In this document: positions 35,841-45,178 of the stretch, piece by piece
Layout: each line of letters begins with the position of its first letter
Numbering within the stretch: the stretch's first letter is position 1
Assembly: GCA_031732795.1 (NCBI GenBank)
Contig: JAVMKC010000109.1
Span: 1-60,162 of the forward strand
Origin: Accumulibacter sp031732795
GTDB taxonomy: Bacteria > Pseudomonadota > Gammaproteobacteria > Burkholderiales > Rhodocyclaceae
Length of the DNA: 60,162 nt
Reading direction: 5' to 3'
The notes under the pieces: generated by a model
The model's database searches: none
Seen by the model: only the letters and a program-made list of their open reading frames with translations
What the model was told of the DNA's origin: nothing
Made by a program: the position numbers and the translations under genes

Positions 35841-36643
35841 GTCTTCGCATGTCAATACTTTCGAAGCCGAGCAGCGGGTTCACGCTGACTGAGGTCGCGG
35901 TGGTGCTGATCATCGTCGGACTACTGCTCGGCGGCATGCTCGGTCCACTCTCCGCGCAAAATGATCTTCGCGCCACCAACGAAACCCGGGCAGCCATGGC
36001 CGAGATTCGTGAGGCTTTAATCGGTTACGCGGTGGCAAATGGGCGCTTGCCTTGTCCGGCTGATCCCGCCCTGGCCAACACGGACCCGTCCGCTGGAATA
36101 GGAGAGGATCCAGCTTCAGGAATGAGCTGTGCCAGTGTCGCCGGCGTTCTTCCGTGGGTAACCTTGGGTGTCGGCGAAACCGATGCCTGGGGGAACCGTT
36201 TCAGTTATGTGGTCAGCGCGAAATTCACCCGTAAGCCGCCGTTGACCGCGTTTGTTTCCGGTGAATGCACCGGCACACCTACGCCAGCCCTTCCCACTTC
36301 CGCAGGTTTCGCGCTATGCACGACCGGCGACATCCGGGTCGACAGCACCGTCGGCGGCAGTAAAGTCGCTGTGGATTTGCCGGTAGTGATCGTCTCGCAC
36401 GGAAAGAACGGCCGCGGTGCTTTTTTGACCAGCGGCAAGCAAATCCCGATCAGTAGCGATAACGATGAATTCGAAAATCTGTTGGTCAAGGATAACTCGA
36501 CCGGCAAATGGAAGAACGCCGGCACCAACACCCCCACGGTGTTGATCAAGAAAGCACCAACCGTCGGTTTCGATGATGAACTGACCTGGATCTCCACTCC
36601 GCTGCTATTGAGCCGGATGATGAGCGCCGGAAAATTGCCTTGA
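35837..36643 (+). CDS. Type IV prepilin-like protein with class III-type N-terminal helix
   Basis: 268 aa starting at the ATG overlapping the previous stop (ATGA). The prepilin motif is SSG, then FTLTEVAVVLIIVGLLLGGM, with Glu at position 5 after the cleavage site, which PilD-type peptidase would cut. A conserved segment EIREALIGYAVANGRLPCPA follows, found in minor pilins coded with MSHA clusters. The remainder is a globular domain with two Cys pairs. Large for a minor pilin. It is the last gene of the cluster; the major pilin MshA and MshM are not in this window. Confidence 0.78.
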   Translation: MSLRMSILSKPSSGFTLTEVAVVLIIVGLLLGGMLGPLSAQNDLRATNETRAAMAEIREALIGYAVANGRLPCPADPALANTDPSAGIGEDPASGMSCASVAGVLPWVTLGVGETDAWGNRFSYVVSAKFTRKPPLTAFVSGECTGTPTPALPTSAGFALCTTGDIRVDSTVGGSKVAVDLPVVIVSHGKNGRGAFLTSGKQIPISSDNDEFENLLVKDNSTGKWKNAGTNTPTVLIKKAPTVGFDDELTWISTPLLLSRMMSAGKLP

Positions 36644-36825
36644 TGTTGGCGGCAACACTCAAGGAAATCGACTTGCTCGTCAAGTATCGTGCTTCGATCC
36701 GGCGGCGGGTTCATCGACGGTGGCGCAGGAGGATCTCCGCCGTGTTGCTTGGTCCACACGTCTTCCGGTTGACAGCAAGCAAAAAGACACGCCACCAACA
36801 CCCATGCGCCCCCCATCTGACAGCG

Positions 36826-38145
36826 TTACTTGTTTTTTAATTCTGAATGAGCTTCCTGCCAGATATTTCGACAATGCGTTTCCTTGATCACCCAGGTTGC
36901 CAGGGCACCGAAAGCCGCGGTGCCGGCCAGAAGCAGCAGGCCGGCATGAAAGTCATCGGCAGAATAGATCCGCGCGCCACCGGCACCGATCCCGCCTTGC
37001 CAACGTTGATCCATGACCCAGCCGACCAGCGGTTGCAGGATCGCTCCGGCGAGAAAGCCTCCCATGTTGATGACGCTGGTCGACATTCCGGACAACAGCG
37101 GCGGATTGACCTCCTTGGCGCAAGCCCAGGTCAGCGTGAAACTGGCGGTCAACAGGCCCATCGCTGCGATCAGGCCGTAGGAGACGGATAAGGGCAGGCC
37201 GCGAACGGTGAGCCACACCAGCCAAATCCCAAGGTAGGCGTGACTGGTGAAAATAAGCACCGGCTTCCTGAGCCGGAGGCGGTCGGACAGCGTGCCGATG
37301 AGCAGGCAACCGATCGCGAACCCGGCAAAATACAGACTGAGGTGATTGGTCGCTGTCGCCCGGCTCATGCCATGCGCCTGGGTCAGAAACGGCGTCACCC
37401 ATAAGCCGGCAAAGGCAAAGAAGCTGCCGCTGATCCCGAAATTGATGCACACCAGCGGCCACGTGGCTGGGTTGCGCAAGACCGACAGCAGACCGTTCAA
37501 AACGATGGTACGGTCGAAACGAGGCCGGTCGGTAGCGGCGGCCAGCACGCTGCCGGGCCGGGTCGGTCGATCGAGCACCCAACGCCAACATCCGACCCCG
37601 AGCATCACCGAAACTGCCGCCACTCCGATGAAAATGCTGCGCCAGCCGATGAGCTGCGCCAGCCAGGACAAGGGGGCGCCCGCGAGTACCGACCCCATGT
37701 TGCCGAGCAACATGCAAACACCGACGACACTGGCGAAACGCCGATCCTCGAACGACAGGGCGATGATCTTGAGCATGGCGATGAAAGTCACCGACACCCC
37801 GAGGCCGATCATCGTGCGGCCGAGCAAGGCCAGATCGAGGTTCGGTGCCAGTCCGAAAAGCAGACTGCCGCCCCCGCTGACCAGACCACCCAGCAGCAGG
37901 ATCCGGCGGGGACCGAGAGTATCGACCAGAATGCCGGTCGGTACCTGCATCACCGTGTAAACGTAAAAGTAGGTCGCGGCCAATATGCCGAGTGAGGCGG
38001 CGTTGGTATTGAACGACGCCACCAGATCGGCCGCGATCCCAGCGGGCGCGAAACGTTGAAAAAAGGATAAAACATAGGCGGCGACGACCATCGTCATCGC
38101 CAAGGTGCGCTGCCGTTTTTGTCGGCTGGTGCTGACCTCGCTCAT
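36826..38145 (-). CDS. Major facilitator superfamily transporter
   Basis: 439 aa with about 12 hydrophobic segments. Typical MFS loops are visible: GILVDTLGPRRILLLGG between helices 2 and 3, and GTLSDRLRLRKPVLIF between helices 8 and 9. The segment AAYVLSFFQRFAPAGIAADL resembles the D-galactonate/phthalate-type or sugar phosphate transporters. The substrate cannot be told. It is convergent with the pilus cluster; 182 bp without any gene separate them. Confidence 0.88.
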   Translation of the reverse strand: MSEVSTSRQKRQRTLAMTMVVAAYVLSFFQRFAPAGIAADLVASFNTNAASLGILAATYFYVYTVMQVPTGILVDTLGPRRILLLGGLVSGGGSLLFGLAPNLDLALLGRTMIGLGVSVTFIAMLKIIALSFEDRRFASVVGVCMLLGNMGSVLAGAPLSWLAQLIGWRSIFIGVAAVSVMLGVGCWRWVLDRPTRPGSVLAAATDRPRFDRTIVLNGLLSVLRNPATWPLVCINFGISGSFFAFAGLWVTPFLTQAHGMSRATATNHLSLYFAGFAIGCLLIGTLSDRLRLRKPVLIFTSHAYLGIWLVWLTVRGLPLSVSYGLIAAMGLLTASFTLTWACAKEVNPPLLSGMSTSVINMGGFLAGAILQPLVGWVMDQRWQGGIGAGGARIYSADDFHAGLLLLAGTAAFGALATWVIKETHCRNIWQEAHSELKNK

Positions 38146-38240
38146 CGTTCATCTTCCCGCATCCACAGTATGCGGGGGATGTTACTACCGACGGTCGGTT
38201 GCCGCTATTGAAGCGGCCAACATTTAAGCGGCCGAGATGC

Positions 38241-40400
38241 TCAGGACAATCCGCGGGTAGCCAAGTCGCGGCCCAGGGCACGGTCGACCTTCAGGATGTG
38301 CTTGATCAGCCAGTCGCGCAGGAAAAACATCAGATCAACCGTTATGGATTCGCCAGCCTGGAAGCGTTTCTTGAAATTGCTGACGTCGTCGATCAAGCTC
38401 TGGTGAGCCGCGAGATGGGCCTCGCGTTCCGCGTACTGATGGGTAGTCATCAACTTTTCCTCGAAAGAGAAATGATTGACGGTGTAGGCGATCAATTCAT
38501 CGAGCAGCGTTCCACAGGCGTCCCGTCCGGCGCCGGCACCAATCGCCTGATGAAGACGGTTGGCGATTTCGATCAATTTGCGGTGTTGATGATCGATTTC
38601 CGCATGACCCGAAGACAGGATGTCCGACCACTCGAGCAGCGCTTGGGTCGGCTTGCCGGCCGCACTTTCTGGAGCGGCGGAAACCTCACCGATATCAAAG
38701 CGCTGCACCATCGCAAAGAGCGCGTTGGCGGCCTGTTCGAGCTCGGCGGCGGTGGACAACGATTGCTTCATCACCATATCGGTTTCGCCGGAAGCATCGC
38801 GCACCGCATCGACATGATCGACGATGTCCCCGATGCGCTGACTTTGCTCGCGCATCGCACCCGCCAGAGCACACATCTTGCGTAAAGTATCCTGAGCCTG
38901 ATCTTCGATGTTCGACAAGGTCTTGGCGGCCGTTTGCGCTTGATTGACACCGCCGGCGATCACTGGCGCCGCGGCGTCCATGCCTGCAACCGCCGTTTCG
39001 GCATCACGGCGTACGGTGGACAGAATGTCGCCTATCTCGCTGGTTGCTTTGCTCGTCCGTTCAGCCAGCTTGCGCACCTCATCGGCAACCACCGCGAAAC
39101 CTCGTCCCTGCTCACCGGCCCGCGCCGCCTCGATCGCCGCATTGAGCGCCAATAAATTGGTCTGATCGGCGATTTCCTTGATCACCTGCGCCATCTGGCC
39201 GATCTGACCGGTACTGGTGACCAGACGCGAGACTTGTTCCGATGAGGAGGCCACCGTTCTGGCGATCACCTCCATCTCGCTGGCCACTTTCCCCGCCGAG
39301 ACCGCACCATCATGCGCCTGCTGCGCCACCTGCTGAGACCCTTGCTCGGTCGCCTGGACCAGACCATTCACCGCCTCGACGTTGGCTGACAACTCGCTGA
39401 TCGTGGCGCGGGTGTTGTCGACTACCGTTGCCTGGACTTGCGTCGCCAAGTTGATCTGGTTCGATTCGGCGGAAAGCCTTTCGATACTCGAGCGAACCTG
39501 CCCAGCATGGACGAAAATGTTGCGCAACATGTCTCTGAGGTTGGTTTGCATCTGCGCCAGCACGTACAACACACTGTGACGATCGTGCGCCATGAGCGGA
39601 ATGGTATGCGTCAGATCCCCTTGCGCCACTTTTCCCGTCGCGTTCAGTGCTTCCCGCGGTTCGCCGCCGAATTCGTTGACGATACTTTTCCGCACCACCA
39701 AGCTGACGAGCAGCAAACCGACGCTCACCAGCACGGCGATGCCGATCCCGAGTTTAGCGTTTTCCCGGAAAATCCGATCCACGTCATCAATGTAGATTCC
39801 CGAACCGATCACCCAACCCCAGGGTTCGAATTTTTTTACATACGAGAGTTTTGTGAACAATTCGTTGCTGACCCCGCCACCAGGCAGCGGTTTGGGCCAC
39901 AGGTACTCGACATAACCGTTGCCGGCCTTTTCAACGACGTCGTTCATGCTGACGAACAGGTTTTTTCCAGACAGGGGCACTCGTTCTCCCGACATGCCAG
40001 CCTGCTGTGAAGTCGCCTTTTCGAAGCGCGTGTCGTCGAGAACTTTGCCATCGAGTGCCGGTATGGTCGCATGCATGACCATCTTCGGAACCGGTCTGCT
40101 GAGATCGTTGATCCAGAAATACCCGCTCCCCTCGTAACGCAACTGTTTGATCGCCGCGGTAGCCTGTCGCTTGGCTTCGTCTTCTCCGAGCGTGCCAGCC
40201 TTGTACAAGCTGTGGTAGTGGTCGAGGACGCTGAAAGCCATTTCGACCAGATGGCGAGTCTTGACTTGACGATCGTGGTAAAGAAGCGACCGCATGGAAA
40301 AGAGGTTTTGCCCGACCAGAGCGAGCATGGCCAGCAAGGCCAGCACGGCGATCAACGAAAGACGCGTACGCAAACTCAATCGGCGCAAAAAAGATCCCAT
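38241..40400 (-). CDS. Methyl-accepting chemotaxis protein with C-terminal hemerythrin domain
   Basis: 719 aa. Order of domains: a transmembrane helix (LIAVLALLAMLALVGQNLFS), a single-Cache sensor (residues 35-195; YEGSGYFWINDLSRPVPKMV and WGWVIGSGIYIDDVD), a second transmembrane helix, a HAMP-like linker, and the MCP signalling domain with the hairpin tip EIADQTNLLALNAAIEAARA and FAVVADEVRKLAERT. The last 130 residues form a bacteriohemerythrin domain: HAEIDHQHRKLIEIANRLH, VNHFSFEEKLM, AHLAAHQSLI and IKHILKVD give the His and acidic ligands for a di-iron site. By analogy with DcrH this receptor could sense oxygen or redox state. It is a single gene, with no che genes nearby. Confidence 0.93.
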   Translation of the reverse strand: MGSFLRRLSLRTRLSLIAVLALLAMLALVGQNLFSMRSLLYHDRQVKTRHLVEMAFSVLDHYHSLYKAGTLGEDEAKRQATAAIKQLRYEGSGYFWINDLSRPVPKMVMHATIPALDGKVLDDTRFEKATSQQAGMSGERVPLSGKNLFVSMNDVVEKAGNGYVEYLWPKPLPGGGVSNELFTKLSYVKKFEPWGWVIGSGIYIDDVDRIFRENAKLGIGIAVLVSVGLLLVSLVVRKSIVNEFGGEPREALNATGKVAQGDLTHTIPLMAHDRHSVLYVLAQMQTNLRDMLRNIFVHAGQVRSSIERLSAESNQINLATQVQATVVDNTRATISELSANVEAVNGLVQATEQGSQQVAQQAHDGAVSAGKVASEMEVIARTVASSSEQVSRLVTSTGQIGQMAQVIKEIADQTNLLALNAAIEAARAGEQGRGFAVVADEVRKLAERTSKATSEIGDILSTVRRDAETAVAGMDAAAPVIAGGVNQAQTAAKTLSNIEDQAQDTLRKMCALAGAMREQSQRIGDIVDHVDAVRDASGETDMVMKQSLSTAAELEQAANALFAMVQRFDIGEVSAAPESAAGKPTQALLEWSDILSSGHAEIDHQHRKLIEIANRLHQAIGAGAGRDACGTLLDELIAYTVNHFSFEEKLMTTHQYAEREAHLAAHQSLIDDVSNFKKRFQAGESITVDLMFFLRDWLIKHILKVDRALGRDLATRGLS

Positions 40401-40546
40401 CTCGAACTCCAGCGATGATATTCAATGAATCATGCTGGACCATCGATTCCAATGATGCAACCGCTAATTGATTCCGAAAATAATTTTTAAACCTGTTTGT
40501 TGTAGTGAATTTTACGACAGCCCTCCTTCCAGAACGCAAAACAAAA

Positions 40547-40573
40547 GGCGCCTGGACAGCTCGTCCAGGCGCC
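40547..40573 (-). terminator. Rho-independent terminator after icmF
   Basis: GGCGCCTGGAC (40547-40557) and GTCCAGGCGCC (40563-40573) form a perfect 11-bp stem with a 5-nt loop. On the minus strand it is followed by TTTTGTTTTG, 21 bp after the icmF stop. The 40401-40546 part of the gap is AT-richer and likely carries the chemoreceptor promoter, but no clear hexamers were found. Confidence 0.85.
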
Positions 40574-40594
40574 TGGGAAGGAGAAATGCCGGAA

Positions 40595-43500
40595 TTACAT
40601 GCTGCGCCGGTACTGGCCGCCGACGTCGTACAGCGCGGTGGTGATCTGGCCCAGCGAACATAGCCGGACGGCGTCGATCAATACCGCGAAGACGTTGCCG
40701 TTGTCGATCACCGTCTGCTTCAACCGCTCGAGCATCGCCGCCGATTCGCCGGCGTTGCGTTGCTGGAAGGACTGCAGGCGGGTCAGTTGCGACTGTTTTT
40801 CCTCATCGGTCGACCGGGCCAGTTCGATTTCGATCTGCGCATCGCCCTGCGGATTGCGGAAGGTGTTGACGCCGACGATCGGGAACGAGCCGTCGTGTTT
40901 CTTGTGCTCGTAATACAGCGATTCTTCCTGGATTTTGCCGCGCTGATAGCCGGTCTCCATGGCGCCCAGAACGCCGCCGCGCGAGGCGATGGCTTCGAAT
41001 TCCTTGAGCACCGCTTCTTCGACCAGGTCGGTGAGTTCGTCGATGATGAACGACCCCTGGTTCGGGTTTTCGTTCATCGCCAGCCCCCATTCGCGGTTGA
41101 TGATCAACTGAATGGCCATCGCCCGGCGCACCGATTCCTCGGTCGGGGTGGTGATCGCTTCGTCGTAGGCGTTGGTATGCAGTGAATTGCAGTTGTCGTA
41201 GATGGCGATCAGCGCCTGCAAGGTGGTGCGGATGTCGTTGAAAGCCATTTCCTGAGCGTGCAAGGAACGGCCGGAGGTCTGGATGTGGTACTTGAGCTTC
41301 TGGCTGCGCTCGTTGGCTCCGTACTTGTTCTTCATCGCCACCGCCCAGATCCGCCGTGCCACGCGGCCGATCACCGAATACTCGGGGTCCATGCCGTTGC
41401 TGAAGAAGAACGACAGGTTCGGCGCGAAGTCGTCGATGTGCATGCCGCGAGCCAGATAGGCTTCGACATAGGTGAAACCGTTGGCCAGCGTGAAGGCGAG
41501 CTGAGAAATCGGGTTGGCACCGGCTTCGGCGATGTGGTAACCGGAAATCGATACCGAGTAGAAATTGCCGATGTGGTTATGGACGAAAAATTCCTGAATG
41601 TCGCCCATCATCTTCAGCGCGAATTCGGTCGAGAAGATGCAGGTGTTCTGGCCCTGGTCTTCCTTGAGGATGTCGGCCTGAACGGTACCGCGAACGTTGG
41701 CCAGCACCCAGGTGCGGATTTTCTGGGTTTCGTCCTCGGTCGGATCGCGGCCGTTGTCGGCGCGGAATTTGTCGATCTGCTGGTCGATGGCGGTGTTGAA
41801 GAACATCGACAGAATGATCGGCGCCGGTCCGTTGATGGTCAGCGACACCGACGTGGTCGGCGCACAAAGCTCGAAGCCATCGAAAAGCACTTTCATGTCG
41901 TCGAGCGTGGCAATCGAAACGCCTGAATTGCCGACTTTGCCGTAAATGTCGGGCCGGGCGTCGGGATCGCAGCCGTAGAGGGTCACCGAGTCGAAGGCGG
42001 TCGACAGCCGCTTGGCCGGCATGCCCTCGGACACTTTCTTGAAACGACGGTTGGTACGGAAGGCATCGCCTTCGCCGGCGAACATTCGCGTCGGGTCTTC
42101 ATTTTCGCGCTTGAAGGCGAAGACCCCGGCGGTGAACGGGAACGAGCCCGGAATGTTTTCCTTCATCAGGAAGCGCAGCACCTCGCCGTCGTCGGTGTAA
42201 GTCGGCAGCGAGACCTTGCGAATGCGCGTTCCGGACAGCGAGTTGTTGGTCAGCCGGGTGCGGATCTCCTTGTCGCGGATTTTCACCACATATTCGTCCT
42301 GCGCGTACAGTTCGACGGTTTTCGGCCACATGTCGAGCAATTTGCGCGCCCGCGGGTCGAGCTGGCCTTCTTTCTGCGAAATCAGGTCGTCGAAGTCGCC
42401 CGCGGCCTTGCCGCAGGACTGGAACAGGCCCTTGGCGATGACCAACGACTGCCGCTGCCGGGCGATGGTCGCCTGTTCGGCAGTGTGCGCGTGATACGTG
42501 CGGACGGTTTCGGCAATCTCGGCGAGATAGCGCACCCGCGGCGCCGGAACGATTGCCCGTTGATTGGACGATTGACGGACGGTAACCAGCGGCAGCTTGC
42601 CCTTTTTCAGCTTCAGGCCCAGCGCGTTGAGTTTCGGGGCGATCGCCTGATACAAGGCGGTGATCCCGTCATCGTTGAAACGGGCGGCCATGGTCCCGAA
42701 AACCGGCATCTCGTCAGGACTCTGCGAGAACGCTTCGTGATTGCGTTGGTACTGCTTGCGCACGTCGCGCAGTGCATCGTCGGCGCCTTTGCGATCGAAC
42801 TTGTTGATCGCCACGAAGTCGGCGAAATCGAGCATGTCGATTTTTTCGAGTTGCGAGGCGGCGCCGAATTCCGGAGTCATCACGTACAGCGAGACATCGA
42901 CCAATGGCACGATCGCCGCGTTGCCTTGGCCGATGCCGGAGGTTTCGACGATCACCAGGTCGAAGCCGGCCAGCTTGCAGGCGGCGATCACTTCCGGCAG
43001 CGCCGAGGACAGTTCCGAGCCGGTATCCCGCGTCGCCAGCGAGCGCATGAAGATGTTCGGGTGTTCGATGGCGTTCATCCGGATCCGGTCGCCGAGCAAG
43101 GCGCCGCCGGTGCGTTTGCGCGAGGGGTCGATCGACACGATCGCCATCTTGATCGATTCGCCCTGGTCGAGACGGAAACGGCGCACCAGTTCGTCGGTCA
43201 GCGACGATTTGCCAGCCCCGCCGGTACCGGTGATGCCGAGCGTCGGCACTTTGACGCTGGCGGCGGCATGGACGATCTTCTTGCGCAGCGCCTCGGGATA
43301 AGCGCCATTCTCGAGCGCGGTGATCACCTGGGCCAACTTGCGCCGATCGCCAGCCTTCAATGCGGCCAGAACGGCCTCGGCATCCTGCGGCGCCGACGTC
43401 GACAGATCGACGTCGGCGGTGGCCACTACTTCGTTGATCATCCCTTGCAGTCCCATCGACTGCCCGTCCTCGGGCGAGTAGATGCGGGCCACCCCGTAAG

Positions 43501-43861
43501 CATGCAGTTCTTCGATTTCGCTGGGGACGATCACCCCGCCACCGCCGCCGAAGACCTTGATGTTGTCACCGCCGCCGGCTTTCAGCAGATCGATCATGTA
43601 TTTGAAGAATTCGACGTGCCCCCCCTGATACGAAGTGATGGCGATTCCCTGCACGTCTTCCTGAAGCGCGGCATTGACGATTTCCTGGACCGAACGGTTG
43701 TGCCCGAGGTGAATGACTTCGGCGCCAGTCGCCTGCAGGATGCGACGCATGATATTGATCGAGGCATCGTGCCCGTCGAACAGTGAAGCCGCGGTGACGA
43801 AACGTACTTTGTGTTTGGGCTTGTAGGGCAGCAGTTTTTTGGCGATGGAAAGATCGGTCAT
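40595..43861 (-). CDS. icmF: Fused isobutyryl-CoA mutase (IcmF family)
   Basis: Adenosylcobalamin-dependent acyl-CoA mutase fused to its G-protein chaperone, 1088 aa. The N-terminal B12-binding domain shows FDGHDASINIMRRIL with the cobalt-binding His and FGGGGGVIVPSEIEEL. The middle GTPase domain has the P-loop GITGTGGAGKSSLTDELVRR. The C-terminal mutase part includes NSGVSIATLDDMKVLFDGFE, TSVSLTINGPAPIILSMFFN and SGRSLHAQEMAFNDIRTTLQ. IcmF interconverts isobutyryl- and butyryl-CoA; relatives act on isovaleryl/pivalyl-CoA, and I cannot tell these apart by eye. It is transcribed divergently from an AraC regulator. Confidence 0.95.
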   Translation of the reverse strand: MTDLSIAKKLLPYKPKHKVRFVTAASLFDGHDASINIMRRILQATGAEVIHLGHNRSVQEIVNAALQEDVQGIAITSYQGGHVEFFKYMIDLLKAGGGDNIKVFGGGGGVIVPSEIEELHAYGVARIYSPEDGQSMGLQGMINEVVATADVDLSTSAPQDAEAVLAALKAGDRRKLAQVITALENGAYPEALRKKIVHAAASVKVPTLGITGTGGAGKSSLTDELVRRFRLDQGESIKMAIVSIDPSRKRTGGALLGDRIRMNAIEHPNIFMRSLATRDTGSELSSALPEVIAACKLAGFDLVIVETSGIGQGNAAIVPLVDVSLYVMTPEFGAASQLEKIDMLDFADFVAINKFDRKGADDALRDVRKQYQRNHEAFSQSPDEMPVFGTMAARFNDDGITALYQAIAPKLNALGLKLKKGKLPLVTVRQSSNQRAIVPAPRVRYLAEIAETVRTYHAHTAEQATIARQRQSLVIAKGLFQSCGKAAGDFDDLISQKEGQLDPRARKLLDMWPKTVELYAQDEYVVKIRDKEIRTRLTNNSLSGTRIRKVSLPTYTDDGEVLRFLMKENIPGSFPFTAGVFAFKRENEDPTRMFAGEGDAFRTNRRFKKVSEGMPAKRLSTAFDSVTLYGCDPDARPDIYGKVGNSGVSIATLDDMKVLFDGFELCAPTTSVSLTINGPAPIILSMFFNTAIDQQIDKFRADNGRDPTEDETQKIRTWVLANVRGTVQADILKEDQGQNTCIFSTEFALKMMGDIQEFFVHNHIGNFYSVSISGYHIAEAGANPISQLAFTLANGFTYVEAYLARGMHIDDFAPNLSFFFSNGMDPEYSVIGRVARRIWAVAMKNKYGANERSQKLKYHIQTSGRSLHAQEMAFNDIRTTLQALIAIYDNCNSLHTNAYDEAITTPTEESVRRAMAIQLIINREWGLAMNENPNQGSFIIDELTDLVEEAVLKEFEAIASRGGVLGAMETGYQRGKIQEESLYYEHKKHDGSFPIVGVNTFRNPQGDAQIEIELARSTDEEKQSQLTRLQSFQQRNAGESAAMLERLKQTVIDNGNVFAVLIDAVRLCSLGQITTALYDVGGQYRRSM

Positions 43862-43991
43862 GACATTCGGTCTCCACGAAATCGGACAATATTCCGGCGA
43901 AAGGTGCCGTACCAGGAATCACGCTAAACGCATCAGGACGCCCATAGTAGAAAGTTGTCACCAAGAAAGCCACTACCCAATGCGCCGAGGA

Positions 43992-44034
43992 CCATGTAAA
44001 AATCGCCAAATTGCATTGTTCGTTCGTTACATGG
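43992..44034. promoter_or_regulatory. Inverted repeat between divergent icmF and araC-type gene
   Basis: CCATGTAA (43992-43999) and TTACATGG (44027-44034) are perfect inverted repeats with 27 bp between, located just before the regulator start in the 190-bp divergent promoter region. The half-sites are about three helical turns apart, suiting a dimer or looped AraC-type regulator. Function is inferred from place only. Confidence 0.4.
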
Positions 44035-44050
44035 GCAAAGTCCGAGAGAA

Positions 44051-45178
44051 ATGACCGCCCCTGAAAACTCCGCCAGATCGCCCGCGCCAACGGGAGGCGC
44101 CGGCGCCACCGGTCCCAACGTTCCGCGGGCCACGGTGGCCGTCGCCTTCGTGCATGGTATGCTGGCCGGTCTGCAAAAGCTGGGCCGTAACCCGGCGTCA
44201 CTGCTCGAAAAAGCCGGCATTCCCCTGCTCAACAACGGGAACGAAGCGCAACGCATCCCTGTCGATCGCTACGCCGAGTTGTATAACCTGATCAACGCAG
44301 AACTCGACGACGAAGGTTTTGGATTGTTTTCCTTGCCAATCCGCGTCGGCACCTTCGAATTTCTCTGTCGTGGCATCGTTACCGCGCCAACCCTGGCCGA
44401 GGCGATCGAACGCAGCATCCGCTTTCTGCGGCTGTTTTTGCCCGATCTCGCCGTGCACTTGGACATCTGCGGCGAGCAGGCCCAGCTCAGCATCCGCGAG
44501 GTGCGCGCATTGACGGTCGGCCGGGTGTTCGCTTTCGAGTGGCTGTTGCGCTTGCTGCACGGTCTGTTTTCGTGGCTGGTCGGCCGGCGCCTGGTGCTCG
44601 ACGCTGTTGCGTTTCCCTATCCCCGGCCGGCGCACGCTGACGATTACGCCCTGATTTATACCGCGCGCTCGACTTTCGAGGCGCCGGTGCTGGCCGCCAG
44701 CTTTGCCGCCAATCTGCTCGAACTGCCGATTCGCCGCGACGAGGCGGCGTTGGCGAATTTTCTCGACGGCGCGCCGGGCAAGCTGACGACGCTTTATCGG
44801 CGCGACCGCGAAATGGTCCTGCGCGTGCGCCATGTTCTGCGCGACAGTTTGGCAAGTTCCAGCTCGCTCGCCGACGTTGCTCGTACGCTGCATTTATCGC
44901 CACGCACCTTGCATCGACGCCTGGAAAACGAAGGAACCACTTTTCAAGCGATCAAGGACGCGTTACGCCGCGATCTGGCGATCGACCGTCTCGGGAAAAG
45001 CCGACAGAGCCTGGCAGCGATTGCCGCCGAGTTGGGATTTGCTGACACCGCTGCGTTTTATCGTGCGTTCGTGCGTTGGACGGGCGTGGCGCCGACGCAT
45101 TATCGGCAGCGTTTGCAGATCAGCGGCGAACGGAACGACGTCGCAACGACAGGCAAGGACAAAGCATCTCAGCGCTGA
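44051..45178 (+). CDS. AraC-family transcriptional regulator (OruR-type sensor domain)
   Basis: 375 aa. The N-terminal two thirds form the arabinose-binding/OruR-type domain (LQKLGRNPASLLEKAGIPLL, AELYNLINAELDDEGFGLFS, CRGIVTAPTLAEAIERSIRF). The C-terminal DNA-binding part has two helix-turn-helix units: LADVARTLHLSPRTLHRRLE and LAAIAAELGFADTAAFYRAF followed by WTGVAPTHYRQRL. Regulators with this sensor often control fatty-acid or amino-acid catabolism. Divergent placement next to icmF makes icmF the likely target. Its stop overlaps the convergent acyltransferase gene by 10 nt. Confidence 0.92.
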   Translation: MTAPENSARSPAPTGGAGATGPNVPRATVAVAFVHGMLAGLQKLGRNPASLLEKAGIPLLNNGNEAQRIPVDRYAELYNLINAELDDEGFGLFSLPIRVGTFEFLCRGIVTAPTLAEAIERSIRFLRLFLPDLAVHLDICGEQAQLSIREVRALTVGRVFAFEWLLRLLHGLFSWLVGRRLVLDAVAFPYPRPAHADDYALIYTARSTFEAPVLAASFAANLLELPIRRDEAALANFLDGAPGKLTTLYRRDREMVLRVRHVLRDSLASSSSLADVARTLHLSPRTLHRRLENEGTTFQAIKDALRRDLAIDRLGKSRQSLAAIAAELGFADTAAFYRAFVRWTGVAPTHYRQRLQISGERNDVATTGKDKASQR

